Part shown: one piece after another, positions 8,107 to 17,172 of the stretch
How the letters are laid out: each line of letters starts with the position of its first letter
Numbering within the stretch: the first letter of the stretch is position 1
Assembly: GCA_038239345.1 (NCBI GenBank)
Contig: JBBSEX010000004.1
Location: 124,001-188,000 of the forward strand
Source: JBBSEX01 sp038239345
GTDB lineage: Bacteria > Acidobacteriota > Terriglobia > Bryobacterales > Bryobacteraceae
Direction: 5' to 3'
DNA length: 64,000 nucleotides
The notes under the pieces: generated by a model
What the model was told of the DNA's origin: nothing
Databases searched by the model: none
What the model saw: the letters and a program-made list of their open reading frames with translations, nothing else
Made by a program: the position numbers and the translations under genes

Positions 8107-10524
8107 ATGCTCATGCGGAAACTGATACTGCCCTGTCTCGCAGTTGCCTTAACGGCTCCGGCTGTTCTCCCTGCCGCCGACTTGAGAAACTCCTCCATCG
8201 TGCTGGCTGAAGGTAGCACCAAACCCCAACAGAAGGCCGCTCAGATGCTTTCTGAAGAGATCGAAAAACGCACCCAACTGCGGCTCAAAACAGTATCTTC
8301 GATGCCAAGCGACGGTCCGGTCATCGTTCTCGGATTGGCTTCGAGATTGAAAAGTTCGAAACTCCCGGGAGTCGCAAGCATCCCGAATGGCGGCCCCGCG
8401 GACGGTTTTACGGTGATCACATCGGCCACCGGTTCGCGCCCCGTTGTACTGATCGCCGGCAACGACGATCGGGGGGTGGTATTCGGCGCGGGCTACGTTC
8501 TCCGCAATCTCCGCATGAGCCGCCAGCGTCTGGAATTGGCCGACGGTTTGAACGTCACTACCGCCCCTAAAATCCCCGTTCGAGGCCAGCAGCTTGGTTA
8601 TAGGCCGAAGACGAATGCCTACGATGCCTGGTCCGTTCCCATGTGGGAGCAGTATATTCGCGACCTGGCGATCTTCGGCACCAATACCGTCGAATTGATT
8701 CCGCCGCGCTCCGACGACGCCGACGACAGCCCGCATTTCCCTCTTCCCAAGATTGAAATGATGGCCGAAATGTCGCGCATCGCCGATGAGTATGGGTTGA
8801 ACGTTTCCATCTGGTATCCGGCCATGGATCGCGATTACTCCGATCCCAAAACAGTCGATTTTGCGCTGAAAGAATGGGCCGAAGTATTTAAGCGTCTTCC
8901 CCGTATCGATGCGATCTTTACGCCTGGTGGGGACCCTGGCCACACCCAGCCGAAGTATCTGCTGGGACTGCTGGAGAAAGAAGCCGCGGTCTTGCACCGT
9001 ACCCATCCCAAGGCCGAAATGTGGGTTTCTCCGCAGAGCTTTAATCAAACCTGGATGGACGAGTTCTACGCGCTGCTGGATAAGCAGCCCACCTGGCTTA
9101 CCGGCGTCGTGTTCGGGCCGCAAGTTCGCGGTAGTCTGGTCGATTTTCGCGCCCGTGTCCCCAAGAAATATCCGGTGCGCTTCTATCCCGACATCACGCA
9201 CAGTATTCACGCCGAGTATCCGGTTGAAGATTGGGATTGGGCATTCGCCACCACCGAAGGGCGCGAAGGCGTCAACCCCAGGCCGCTCGCCGAGACCGCC
9301 ATTTTTCGCATGTATCGCCCCTATTCGCAGGGCTTCGTCACTTATTCCGAAGGCTGCAATGACGACGTAAACAAGTTCATCTGGAGCGCGCTCGGCTGGA
9401 ACCCGGACGCCAAGGTGGACGATATTCTGCGCGACTTCAGCCGTTACTTCATCGGCGATAACTTCGCCGATCCGTTTGCCCGGGGACTGATGGCGTTGGA
9501 ACAAAACTGGAAGGGTCCGTTGATCGCCAACTCGGCGGTAGACACCACGCTGCAACAATTCCAGGCGCTGGAACGTAGCGCGACTCCGCAACAAAAATTG
9601 AATTGGCGTTTTCAGCAGGCAATGTATCGCGCCTATTACGACGCCTTCGTCCGCAGCCGCCTGATCTCTGAAACACGGCAGGAAGAACTGGCGATGGGCG
9701 TCCTTACACGCGCCAAACACGACGGATCGTTAGCGGTAATGACCGCCGCCGAAGCCGCTCTGGACACTGATGCGCTTACCCCCGCCGCGCGCGAATACCG
9801 GGCTCGTGTATTTGAAATGGCCGAAGCTTTATTTCAAAGTATCCACATGCAGTTGAGCGTCCCGCGATACGGCGCGATCGCCTTGGGAAGGGGCGCTAAC
9901 CTGGATGCGATCGACTTCGCGTTAAACAATCGCCTATGGCTGAAGAACCGCTTCCGCGAGATTCGCGCGATGGATTCGGAAACCGATCGTGTCGCCAAAA
10001 TCGATGAGATCGTGAACTGGACCAACCCCGGTCCGGGCGGCTACTATGACGATCTGGGGGATCTGACCCGGCAGCCGCATCTGGTGCGCGGCCTTAGCTA
10101 CGACAAAGACCCCGATTTCCTGAAATCCTCTTTCGTCAGTTTCGGGCGCCCTCCTGAAACAGGCGCTCGCACTTCCTGGTACACCACCGCCGAAACACTT
10201 TTCGAGAATCCTCTGCAGGTGCGCTACACCGACCTCGACTCTACCGCGCACTACAAAGTTAAAGTCATCTACGGCGGCGATATGGGACGCGTCCCAATGA
10301 AAATGGTCGCCAACGGAGCCACCGAAATCCACGGCTTTAGACCGAAGGACCCCTCGCTTGCCCCACTGGAATTCGAGATCCCGCCGGCGGTCACGCAGGG
10401 TGGTACGTTGACACTCGAGTGGTCGCATCCGGTAGGATTGGGCGGCAATGGACGTGGGACACAGGTCGCCGAAATCTGGCTCATCCGGCTTCCCGACGCC
10501 GCAGCGCCAGCACAATTGAAATAG
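8107..10524 (+). CDS. Secreted glycoside hydrolase-like protein, GH67 N-terminal plus TIM-barrel type (paralogue 1)
   Basis: Exported protein of 805 aa, first gene of the carbohydrate locus. A signal peptide is evident at the chosen start (MLMRKLILPCLAVALTAPAV, ending PAA). Residues about 25-150 look like the alpha/beta domain that precedes the barrel in GH67, GH20 and GH84 enzymes. The following barrel has GQQLGYRPKTNAYDAWS, FTPGGDPGHTQ, GFVTYSEGCNDDVNK and NPGPGGYYDDLGD. All four motifs recur in the paralogue at 19973. The frame is open from 8005, but that stretch is promoter sequence. I infer an exo-acting glycosidase, perhaps on uronic acid-containing glycans, because aldolase and hexuronate-type transporter genes follow. 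The substrate is not known. Confidence 0.7.
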   Translation: MLMRKLILPCLAVALTAPAVLPAADLRNSSIVLAEGSTKPQQKAAQMLSEEIEKRTQLRLKTVSSMPSDGPVIVLGLASRLKSSKLPGVASIPNGGPADGFTVITSATGSRPVVLIAGNDDRGVVFGAGYVLRNLRMSRQRLELADGLNVTTAPKIPVRGQQLGYRPKTNAYDAWSVPMWEQYIRDLAIFGTNTVELIPPRSDDADDSPHFPLPKIEMMAEMSRIADEYGLNVSIWYPAMDRDYSDPKTVDFALKEWAEVFKRLPRIDAIFTPGGDPGHTQPKYLLGLLEKEAAVLHRTHPKAEMWVSPQSFNQTWMDEFYALLDKQPTWLTGVVFGPQVRGSLVDFRARVPKKYPVRFYPDITHSIHAEYPVEDWDWAFATTEGREGVNPRPLAETAIFRMYRPYSQGFVTYSEGCNDDVNKFIWSALGWNPDAKVDDILRDFSRYFIGDNFADPFARGLMALEQNWKGPLIANSAVDTTLQQFQALERSATPQQKLNWRFQQAMYRAYYDAFVRSRLISETRQEELAMGVLTRAKHDGSLAVMTAAEAALDTDALTPAAREYRARVFEMAEALFQSIHMQLSVPRYGAIALGRGANLDAIDFALNNRLWLKNRFREIRAMDSETDRVAKIDEIVNWTNPGPGGYYDDLGDLTRQPHLVRGLSYDKDPDFLKSSFVSFGRPPETGARTSWYTTAETLFENPLQVRYTDLDSTAHYKVKVIYGGDMGRVPMKMVANGATEIHGFRPKDPSLAPLEFEIPPAVTQGGTLTLEWSHPVGLGGNGRGTQVAEIWLIRLPDAAAPAQLK

Positions 10525-10533
10525 CGAGGTCTT

Positions 10534-11346
10534 ATGCCGGACAGCGGTGAAACTAAATCCTGGAAGAATCCTGTTCGCGCCAAGCTATTAGCGGGCGAAA
10601 CGGTCGTCGGACTGACGTTGACGACCAGCAGTATAGAGTCTGCCGCTCATGCCGCGCAACTCGGATTCGATTTTTTATGGGTGGAGATGGAGCATTCTCC
10701 CATCACACTCGAGACGCTCCGAAATATCGTGTTGGCTACGCGCGCCCTCCCGGCGGTTATCTTCGCCCGTGTCCCCGTGGTGGAATTGTGGACCGCGAAG
10801 CGTGTCATGGATCAAGGCGTCGCGGGTGTCATCTTTCCCTTCGCCTCAACCCCCGAACTGGCTCAAAAAGCGGCCGCCGCCTGCAAATATCCGCCTCATG
10901 GACTCCGCGGATCGGGTGCCGGGCTCGCCACTTCCACTTGGCCCGAGCCCAACAATTATTACGACTCAGCCGACGCCAACATTATGACCGTAGCCGTAAT
11001 CGAAGAAGCCCGGGCAATTGAAAATATTGAGGCGATTGCGGCGACGCCGGGCATTGATGTTCTGTTTATCGGCACCAGTGATTTATCGTTTTCCTTGGGC
11101 CTGCGCGGGCGCCAAAATGAACCCGCGCTACAAGCGGCGATTGAGAAAGTGATAGCCGCCGGCAAGAAGCACGGCAAGTTTCTCGGACGTCCTGCGTGGA
11201 CGCCGCAGTTGATGGAGGAGTACCGCGCGCAGGGCTTTCAATTCTTCCAGTCGATGACCGAACTCGGCTTGATGTCGCTGGGAGCAAAGCAACTGCTGCA
11301 GCCCGCCGTCGAAACCTCTACGAAGACCCCTCGGCCGCTCTATTAA
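10534..11346 (+). CDS. HpcH/HpaI-family aldolase (2-keto-3-deoxy sugar acid aldolase type)
   Basis: Class II metal-dependent aldolase of 270 aa that would cleave a 2-keto-3-deoxy acid to pyruvate and an aldehyde. Visible family features are WVEMEHSP (near residue 50), RVPV, GVAGVIFPFAST (about 95), RGSGAG and the glycine-rich end IDVLFIGTSDLSFSLG. It starts nine bases after the hydrolase and six bases before the transporter, clearly in the same operon. The family includes GarL (2-dehydro-3-deoxyglucarate aldolase) and HpaI. The sugar context favours a sugar-acid substrate, but this is inference. Confidence 0.88.
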   Translation: MPDSGETKSWKNPVRAKLLAGETVVGLTLTTSSIESAAHAAQLGFDFLWVEMEHSPITLETLRNIVLATRALPAVIFARVPVVELWTAKRVMDQGVAGVIFPFASTPELAQKAAAACKYPPHGLRGSGAGLATSTWPEPNNYYDSADANIMTVAVIEEARAIENIEAIAATPGIDVLFIGTSDLSFSLGLRGRQNEPALQAAIEKVIAAGKKHGKFLGRPAWTPQLMEEYRAQGFQFFQSMTELGLMSLGAKQLLQPAVETSTKTPRPLY

Positions 11347-11352
11347 CTTTCA

Positions 11353-12675
11353 ATGGTCAATGTCAGTCCCCAAACCGCGCTGTCGAACCTCTCGCACTAT
11401 CGATGGCACGTCGTGGGAATGCTTTGGGCGATCTCGTTTTTTAATTATGCCGATCGACAGGCGATCTTTTCCGTATTACCCCTGATCCAAAAACAGATGG
11501 GCCTCACCACCGTGGAGTTAGGCCTGTTGGGAAGCGCTTTCGCCTGGGTCTACGGTCTGGGCGGACAATTCGCGGGCGTCATCGTAGATCGAGTGCGCCG
11601 CAAGACGGCGATTCTCGGCGGCCTTTTTGCCTGGAGCATCATCTGCATGGCGACGGCGGCGTTCAGCAGTTTCAAATCGCTATTCGTATTGCGCGCGCTC
11701 GAAGGTCTGGGTGAAACGTTTTACTATCCCGCGTCGATGTCGCTGCTCAGCGATTATCACGGAAAAGCTACCCGCTCGAAAGCGATTGGACTGCATCAAA
11801 CCAGTGTCTATGTCGGCACTATCGCCGGCGGATTCTTCGCCGGCCTGATCGGTCAGGTCTATGGATGGCGCTGGTCCTTCGTCGTCTTCGGAGGGCTGGG
11901 CGTCGTGCTCGGATTCATTCTCAACAAGTTCCTGCATGAACCCAAACGGGGCGCCGCGGAATTCGCCGATCAGGGCCTGAATCCCGACGATGCTCATCTG
12001 CCAGCGCTCAGTGTTCCCGATTTTCTGAAGGTGGTCTGGCGCACGCCCACCGTTCTGCTGCTGATGGGGGCGTTCCTCTGCGCCAACTTCGTAGCCGTGG
12101 TTCTGCTCAGTTGGATGCCCAGTTTCCTCTATAAAGAATTCAACATGAACCTTGCCATGGCCGGACTCACGGCGACACTGTATGTGCAGCTTGCCAGCAT
12201 GGTGGGATCCATCAGCGGCGGCTGGCTAGCCGACTTCTGGAGGACGCGTTCGCCCCGGGGTAGAATTCTTGTGCAGGCAATCGGAGTGCTCGGCGGAGCG
12301 CCGTTCGTGGCCCTTTGCGGCCTGACGCATTCCTTGCCGATGCTGATTTTCGCGCTGACGGCATGGGGCTTATTTAAGGGCCTTTACGACGCCAATATTT
12401 TCGCTTCTGTATTCGATGTGGTGCAGCCTGAGGCACGCGGGTCGGCCGCCGGATTCATGAACTCGGTGGGCTGGCTCGGCGGCGGCGGATCGGCGCCTCT
12501 CGTCATTGGCTTGATCGCCGAATCGCGCGGCATCGGTGCCGGCATTGCCATGGCTTCCGTGGTTTATCTTGCGGCCGGCGCTCTGCTGCTGATCGCCGCT
12601 TTCGGATTTGTCACAAAAGATGCCGGCCGGATGCGCCAAACCATCCAAGTGGCCGCGGAGACGACGGGTGATTAA
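11353..12675 (+). CDS. MFS transporter, hexuronate/sugar-acid type
   Basis: Inner-membrane major facilitator of 440 aa with about twelve hydrophobic segments. The first loop contains NYADRQAIFSVLPLIQKQMG and the conserved loop 2-3 motif appears as GVIVDRVRRKTAI. The general pattern resembles the anion:cation symporter group (ExuT, GarP and relatives), which imports hexuronates and aldarates. ATG at 11353 comes six bases after the aldolase, and the gene ends exactly where the sialidase-fold gene starts. Import of the sugar acid released by the secreted enzymes, followed by aldolase cleavage, is a consistent reading. Confidence 0.88.
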   Translation: MVNVSPQTALSNLSHYRWHVVGMLWAISFFNYADRQAIFSVLPLIQKQMGLTTVELGLLGSAFAWVYGLGGQFAGVIVDRVRRKTAILGGLFAWSIICMATAAFSSFKSLFVLRALEGLGETFYYPASMSLLSDYHGKATRSKAIGLHQTSVYVGTIAGGFFAGLIGQVYGWRWSFVVFGGLGVVLGFILNKFLHEPKRGAAEFADQGLNPDDAHLPALSVPDFLKVVWRTPTVLLLMGAFLCANFVAVVLLSWMPSFLYKEFNMNLAMAGLTATLYVQLASMVGSISGGWLADFWRTRSPRGRILVQAIGVLGGAPFVALCGLTHSLPMLIFALTAWGLFKGLYDANIFASVFDVVQPEARGSAAGFMNSVGWLGGGGSAPLVIGLIAESRGIGAGIAMASVVYLAAGALLLIAAFGFVTKDAGRMRQTIQVAAETTGD

Positions 12676-13770
12676 ATGAAACTCTCGCTGATTGTTCTAC
12701 TGGCCCAGTGCCTGCGCGCCGCTAGCGCCCCTTCCGTCGTGGAGAACGTTACGGTGTATCGGGAAGCCGGCCGCTATGGAGGGTGGCCCGCAAATCACGG
12801 GATCTGGCAATGGGGCAACGAAATTCTGGTCGGCTTTAGCGCGGCATACTTCAAACACATGCCGGCCGACCGCCATCAATACGATAATTCCAAGCCCGAA
12901 GAACCGCGCCTGGCCCGCAGTCTGGATGGCGGGAACACCTGGAGCATCGAAGCTCCGAAATCGTTGCTACCACCGGAGCAGGGTGGACTGGGTGTAACGG
13001 ATCTGGATACTCCGCTCAATTTCACCGATCCGAATTTCGCCATGACGATCCGTCTGTCCGACGTCGATAAAGGACACTCGCGGCTGTGGTATTCCATGGA
13101 TCGCGGCAGGATCTGGAAAGGTCCGTATCGCTTTCCCGATCTCGGCCAACCGGGTATTCTGGCGCGAACCGATTACATCGTGAACGGCAAGCGCGATGCC
13201 TTCGCGTTCCTTACGGCGACGAAGAAAAACGGCAGGGAAGGACGCCCGATGTGTGTTCGCACCACGGATGGCGGAATATCCTGGAAGTTGATCTCTTTCA
13301 TCGGCGATGAGCCGGCCGGTTTTGCCATCATGCCCTCCACCGTTCGCCTGTCGAAGACGAAACTGGTAACGGCCATCCGCATGAAGGCGCTGCCCGACGA
13401 GACCTTCATCGACCTGTATGAAAGCACAGACAATGGGACAAGCTGGCACGCTCTTCCCCGCCCGGTTGCCAACACCGGAGGGCATGGCGGAAATCCACCC
13501 AGCATGATCCGCCTGCGCGATGGCCGTCTGTGCCTTACCTATGGATTTCGCGCGGAACCCTTCGGCATGCGCGCCCGTCTCAGTTCCGATGGGGGCCACA
13601 CCTGGAATCGGGAGTTCAACATACGTGCCGACGGCGCGGCCTGGGATGTAGGGTATCCGCGCACGGTCCAGCGCCCCGACGGTAAAATAGTCAGCATCTA
13701 CTATTTTTCGGAAGCCGTATCCAGTGAGCGGACCATCGCGGCAACTATCTGGAACCCCGGCAAGAGATGA
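12676..13770 (+). CDS. Secreted sialidase-fold protein with Asp boxes (1)
   Basis: Exported protein of 364 aa with a short signal peptide (MKLSLIVLLAQCLRAASA). It has at least five Asp-box-like repeats of the S-x-D-x-G-x-x-W type: SLDGGNTWS, SMDRGRIWK, TTDGGISWK, STDNGTSWH and SSDGGHTWN. These mark the blades of a six-bladed sialidase propeller. Its ATG abuts the MFS stop codon. The family includes exo-alpha-sialidases, but many Asp-box proteins in environmental bacteria act on other sugars or are not enzymes, so the substrate stays open. A second, distinct member lies at 17173. Confidence 0.8.
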   Translation: MKLSLIVLLAQCLRAASAPSVVENVTVYREAGRYGGWPANHGIWQWGNEILVGFSAAYFKHMPADRHQYDNSKPEEPRLARSLDGGNTWSIEAPKSLLPPEQGGLGVTDLDTPLNFTDPNFAMTIRLSDVDKGHSRLWYSMDRGRIWKGPYRFPDLGQPGILARTDYIVNGKRDAFAFLTATKKNGREGRPMCVRTTDGGISWKLISFIGDEPAGFAIMPSTVRLSKTKLVTAIRMKALPDETFIDLYESTDNGTSWHALPRPVANTGGHGGNPPSMIRLRDGRLCLTYGFRAEPFGMRARLSSDGGHTWNREFNIRADGAAWDVGYPRTVQRPDGKIVSIYYFSEAVSSERTIAATIWNPGKR

Positions 13771-13818
13771 CAAGGGTGTGGCTAAGCTGAAATTTGTATC
13801 GAAAAACGTGTTTCTTTC

Positions 13819-13848
13819 TTGTAATATGAAACTCGCCTGTACTATATT
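13819..13848 (+). promoter_or_regulatory. Possible internal promoter of the TonB receptor gene
   Basis: TTGTAA (13819-13824), 18 bases, then TATATT (13843-13848), lie in the only long gap (118 bases) of the locus. A strong AAAGGAG ribosome site (13878-13884) precedes the receptor ATG. Separate, higher expression of the receptor is plausible. Confidence 0.4.
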
Positions 13849-13888
13849 CAACACATCCGTCCGCTTCAAGAAGAGACAAAGGAGTCTT

Positions 13889-16800
13889 ATGTTTGGAAGA
13901 ACAACCAGGTTTGTTGCTTGTCTTCTCCCCGCTTTACTAGCCTCATCATTATTCCTGCGCGCGCAGGACGTGACGGGAGCCCTTACAGGCGTGGTAAAGG
14001 ACGCAACCGGAGCAAGCGTTCCCGCCGCTAAGGTGAGCGCGATCAACAGCGGTACAAAAGCTACCTTCGATGCAAGTACCGACGAAAACGGCACTTACAC
14101 TATCCGCACACTACCGCCCGGCGTTTACAACCTCACGGTTGACGCAAGCGGGTTTAAACATTATGAAGCCCGCGAGATCCGCTTGCAGGTGAATGAAACT
14201 TTGCGTTTGGATGCCGACCTGCAGGTGGGCGCGGCGGCTGAGAGTGTCACGGTAACTGCCCAGGCTGTCATCGTGGATACGCAGACCCCGACCTTGAAAA
14301 CCGTGGTCGATCAAAAAAGAATTGAAGAGCTGCCCCTAAACGGCCGCAATGCCACGCAGTTGGTCCGATTAGTGGTCGGCGTCGTGACCGATCCGCGGGC
14401 CGATGTCAGTTCGGGCACCACATACGGTGGAGGCGTAGTCGGAGTTTCCGTCAATGGAAGCCGGGCGAATTCCACTAACTATGTCCTGGACGGCGCCAGC
14501 AATAACGATCACTACACGAACGCTCCCAACCCGATGCCGAATCCCGATGCACTACAGGAATTCAGCGTACAGACCAACAACTTCAGCGCCGAGTTTGGAC
14601 GCCAGTCGGGTGGCTTGGTGAACGCGGTTACCAAGTCCGGTACGAATGACATTCACGGCAGCGCTTTTGAATTCGTCCGCAATAACGCTTTGAACGCCAC
14701 CAACTATTTCGCGCCCGTGGTGAACGGGGAGAGAGCAACCGATGGCTTAAAGCGCAACCAATACGGCGTCACGCTGGGCGGCCCGGTTTACATCCCAAAA
14801 CTGTACGACGGTCATAACAAGACGTTCTTCTTTTTCTCTTATCAGGGAACCAAGCAAGTGCAGGCTCCGTCCACCGGCAGCATTATCGTACCCACAGCGG
14901 CGCAGCGGCTTGGCAATTTTGGAACGAAAACAATCAAGGATCCTGCGACCGGGCTGCCGTTTCCAAATAATCAGATCCCCACGTCCCAGTTGAATCCGAT
15001 CAGCCTGGCGATTCTTCAATTCATTCCACTGCCTACGGCGGGGAATAGCGTTACTCTCGCGGTGCCGAACAATTTCAACGATAATCAGTATCTGGGACGC
15101 GTCGATCAGCAACTGGGCAGCAAGAATCGGCTCTCTGGGCGCTTCTGGAATTCCGCGGCAAGCACTCCGGCCTTTCTCGATCCCGCCGACTATTTGGCTA
15201 ACAACACGGGCCGCACCTGGCTAAACCGCAGCGTCTCTATTACGGATACGCATATCTTCTCCCCAACGCTCCTCAATGAGGCACTGTTCAGCTTCAACCG
15301 TACCGACGGAAACAACGTTCCGATATATCCCGCCAAGTCATTCAAGGACCTTGGCATCAATATCTTCACCGACAACCAGCCGCAGTATTATGCAAACGTC
15401 GTTGGCTACTTTGGAACGCTGAATACCGGCGACACCAATAAATTCCTGCGCGACGAATTTCAGGCAATTGATACTCTCCGTTGGACAAAGGGCAAGCATT
15501 CCGTCAGCTTCGGCGGTGAGTATGGACGGGGCGCGGACACTGTCCGCAATAACTTCCGGGCGAACGGGCGCTTTACCTTCGGCGGCACTTCGCTCTTCAC
15601 GGGCGACGGATTAGCCGATTTTCTGCTTGGCAAATTTGTGAGCTTACAGCAAGGTGGAGGCGAATACCGTGACACCCGCTTTAATCGAGTCGCGCTGTTC
15701 GTGAACGATACGTGGAAGATTACTCCGCGCCTTACTTTGACACTGGGTGTTCGTTGGGAACCGTTCCTGCCTTATACCGATCTGAATGGCAAAGTCGCTG
15801 TTTGGGAACCTGGCAAACAATCCACGCGCTTCCCCGGAGCCCCTCCTGGGGTCCTCTTCGCTGGCGATCAGGGCATCCCCGCCGGCGGTGTTCCCAGCAT
15901 CTACACCCGTTTCGCACCGCGTGTAGGTTTTGCCTACGACGTCTTTGGCGACGGCAAGACTTCCATCCGCGGCGGCTACGGAATGTTCTTCGATAGCCCG
16001 GATACATTGGCGATGAACAACCAATCCGATCAGGCGCCTTACGGGACGGTAGTGACCATCGACGGAAACGCCAACAACAACATCAACAATCCGTACGCGG
16101 TGAACGTCAACCCCTTCCCAATCGATATCAAGAATCTTTCGAAGACCGCGGTCTTTCCGCCGTTTAGCAGCCAGTGGCTCTATGCATCGGATTACCGCAG
16201 TGCCTACGTCTCGTCTTGGAATTTGTCGATCGAACGGGAAGTGATTAACAACTTGCTGGTCCGCGTCTCTTACGCCGGATCCAAGGGCACGCGCCTCACC
16301 GATGTCCGAGAGATCAATCAGGCTGTCTACGCGCCCGGCGTGACCACGGCAACAACCAACGCCCGGCGTCCATATGGACCAGCGCTCGGCTCCAGCGGAC
16401 TCGTTGTTCCGGTGGGAAACTCGGTCTATCATGCACTCCAATTTACCGCCGAGAAGCGCTTTAGCCGTGGCTTTACGCTCCTCGCTAACTACCAGTTCGC
16501 CAAATCGATCGACGACGCTTCTGGTGGTAAGGGATCTTCGCAGACTTTTACCAATCCGAACAATCAACGCTTCGATCGCGGTCCGTCGGACTTCGACAAG
16601 ACTCACGTAGCCAATATCTCCGGGCTATGGGACCTTCCCGTGCACTTCCAGAACAAAGCTGTGAATTCGGTTCTGGGTGGCTGGACGCTGAACGGAATTT
16701 TCAGCGCCTGGAGCGGCTATCCTTTCAGCGTCACGAGCGGCGTGGATAACGCCTTTACCGGTACCGGCGGCCAGCGCGCCGATCTGATCGGTAACCCAAA

Positions 16801-17164
16801 CTTGCCTGATAACCGCAGTAAGGCAGACAAGATCGCCCAGTGGCTGAACGCCACCCCGGTTGTTACCATCCCCGGGGTGGGTCAAGCGAAAGGCGCCTTT
16901 GCTCCGAACGCTGTCGGTACCTTCGGAGTTCTCGGACGGAACACCTTCCGTGGACCCGGTTACGCTTCACTTGACGGCGGACTCGCCAAGAGATTTGTCA
17001 TCTACGAGCGACTCGCCGCGACATTCCGCTTCGAAGCGTTCAATTCGCTTAACCGCACCAATCTGACTGGCCCGACTACCACTCTGACTAGCGGTAATTT
17101 CATGAAGACAACAACGGCATACGATCCGCGTATTCTGCAGTTGGCGCTTCGTTTGACTTGGTAA
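13889..17164 (+). CDS. TonB-dependent receptor, OAR type with carboxypeptidase-regulatory-like domain
   Basis: Outer-membrane transporter of 1091 aa, presumably importing oligosaccharides. A signal peptide (MFGRTTRFVACLLPALLASS) leads into a beta-sandwich carboxypeptidase-regulatory-like domain at about 28-115 (TGVVKDATGASVPAAKVSA). A plug domain follows (EELPLNGRNATQLVRL, VSVNGSRANSTNYVLDG, FSAEFGRQSGGLVNAVTKSG), then a long barrel ending in a hydrophobic strand with a terminal aromatic residue (LALRLTW). The open frame reaches back into the previous gene, but ATG at 13889 has AAAGGAG just upstream and a proper signal peptide. No SusD homologue is nearby, as is usual for this acidobacterial group. 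Confidence 0.93.
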   Translation: MFGRTTRFVACLLPALLASSLFLRAQDVTGALTGVVKDATGASVPAAKVSAINSGTKATFDASTDENGTYTIRTLPPGVYNLTVDASGFKHYEAREIRLQVNETLRLDADLQVGAAAESVTVTAQAVIVDTQTPTLKTVVDQKRIEELPLNGRNATQLVRLVVGVVTDPRADVSSGTTYGGGVVGVSVNGSRANSTNYVLDGASNNDHYTNAPNPMPNPDALQEFSVQTNNFSAEFGRQSGGLVNAVTKSGTNDIHGSAFEFVRNNALNATNYFAPVVNGERATDGLKRNQYGVTLGGPVYIPKLYDGHNKTFFFFSYQGTKQVQAPSTGSIIVPTAAQRLGNFGTKTIKDPATGLPFPNNQIPTSQLNPISLAILQFIPLPTAGNSVTLAVPNNFNDNQYLGRVDQQLGSKNRLSGRFWNSAASTPAFLDPADYLANNTGRTWLNRSVSITDTHIFSPTLLNEALFSFNRTDGNNVPIYPAKSFKDLGINIFTDNQPQYYANVVGYFGTLNTGDTNKFLRDEFQAIDTLRWTKGKHSVSFGGEYGRGADTVRNNFRANGRFTFGGTSLFTGDGLADFLLGKFVSLQQGGGEYRDTRFNRVALFVNDTWKITPRLTLTLGVRWEPFLPYTDLNGKVAVWEPGKQSTRFPGAPPGVLFAGDQGIPAGGVPSIYTRFAPRVGFAYDVFGDGKTSIRGGYGMFFDSPDTLAMNNQSDQAPYGTVVTIDGNANNNINNPYAVNVNPFPIDIKNLSKTAVFPPFSSQWLYASDYRSAYVSSWNLSIEREVINNLLVRVSYAGSKGTRLTDVREINQAVYAPGVTTATTNARRPYGPALGSSGLVVPVGNSVYHALQFTAEKRFSRGFTLLANYQFAKSIDDASGGKGSSQTFTNPNNQRFDRGPSDFDKTHVANISGLWDLPVHFQNKAVNSVLGGWTLNGIFSAWSGYPFSVTSGVDNAFTGTGGQRADLIGNPNLPDNRSKADKIAQWLNATPVVTIPGVGQAKGAFAPNAVGTFGVLGRNTFRGPGYASLDGGLAKRFVIYERLAATFRFEAFNSLNRTNLTGPTTTLTSGNFMKTTTAYDPRILQLALRLTW

Positions 17165-17172
17165 TTCCTTAA

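Noticed and set aside
8149..9720. 523-codon open frame on the minus strand
   Set aside because: It is antisense to the hydrolase gene, has no family motif and arises from GC-rich codon bias. The plus-strand product has a signal peptide and a clear paralogue.
12967..14094. 375-codon minus-strand frame
   Set aside because: It runs antisense across the sialidase-fold gene, the promoter gap and the receptor start. No recognisable protein features.
15644..16606. 320-codon minus-strand frame
   Set aside because: Antisense to the TonB receptor barrel; low-complexity valine- and arginine-rich translation.
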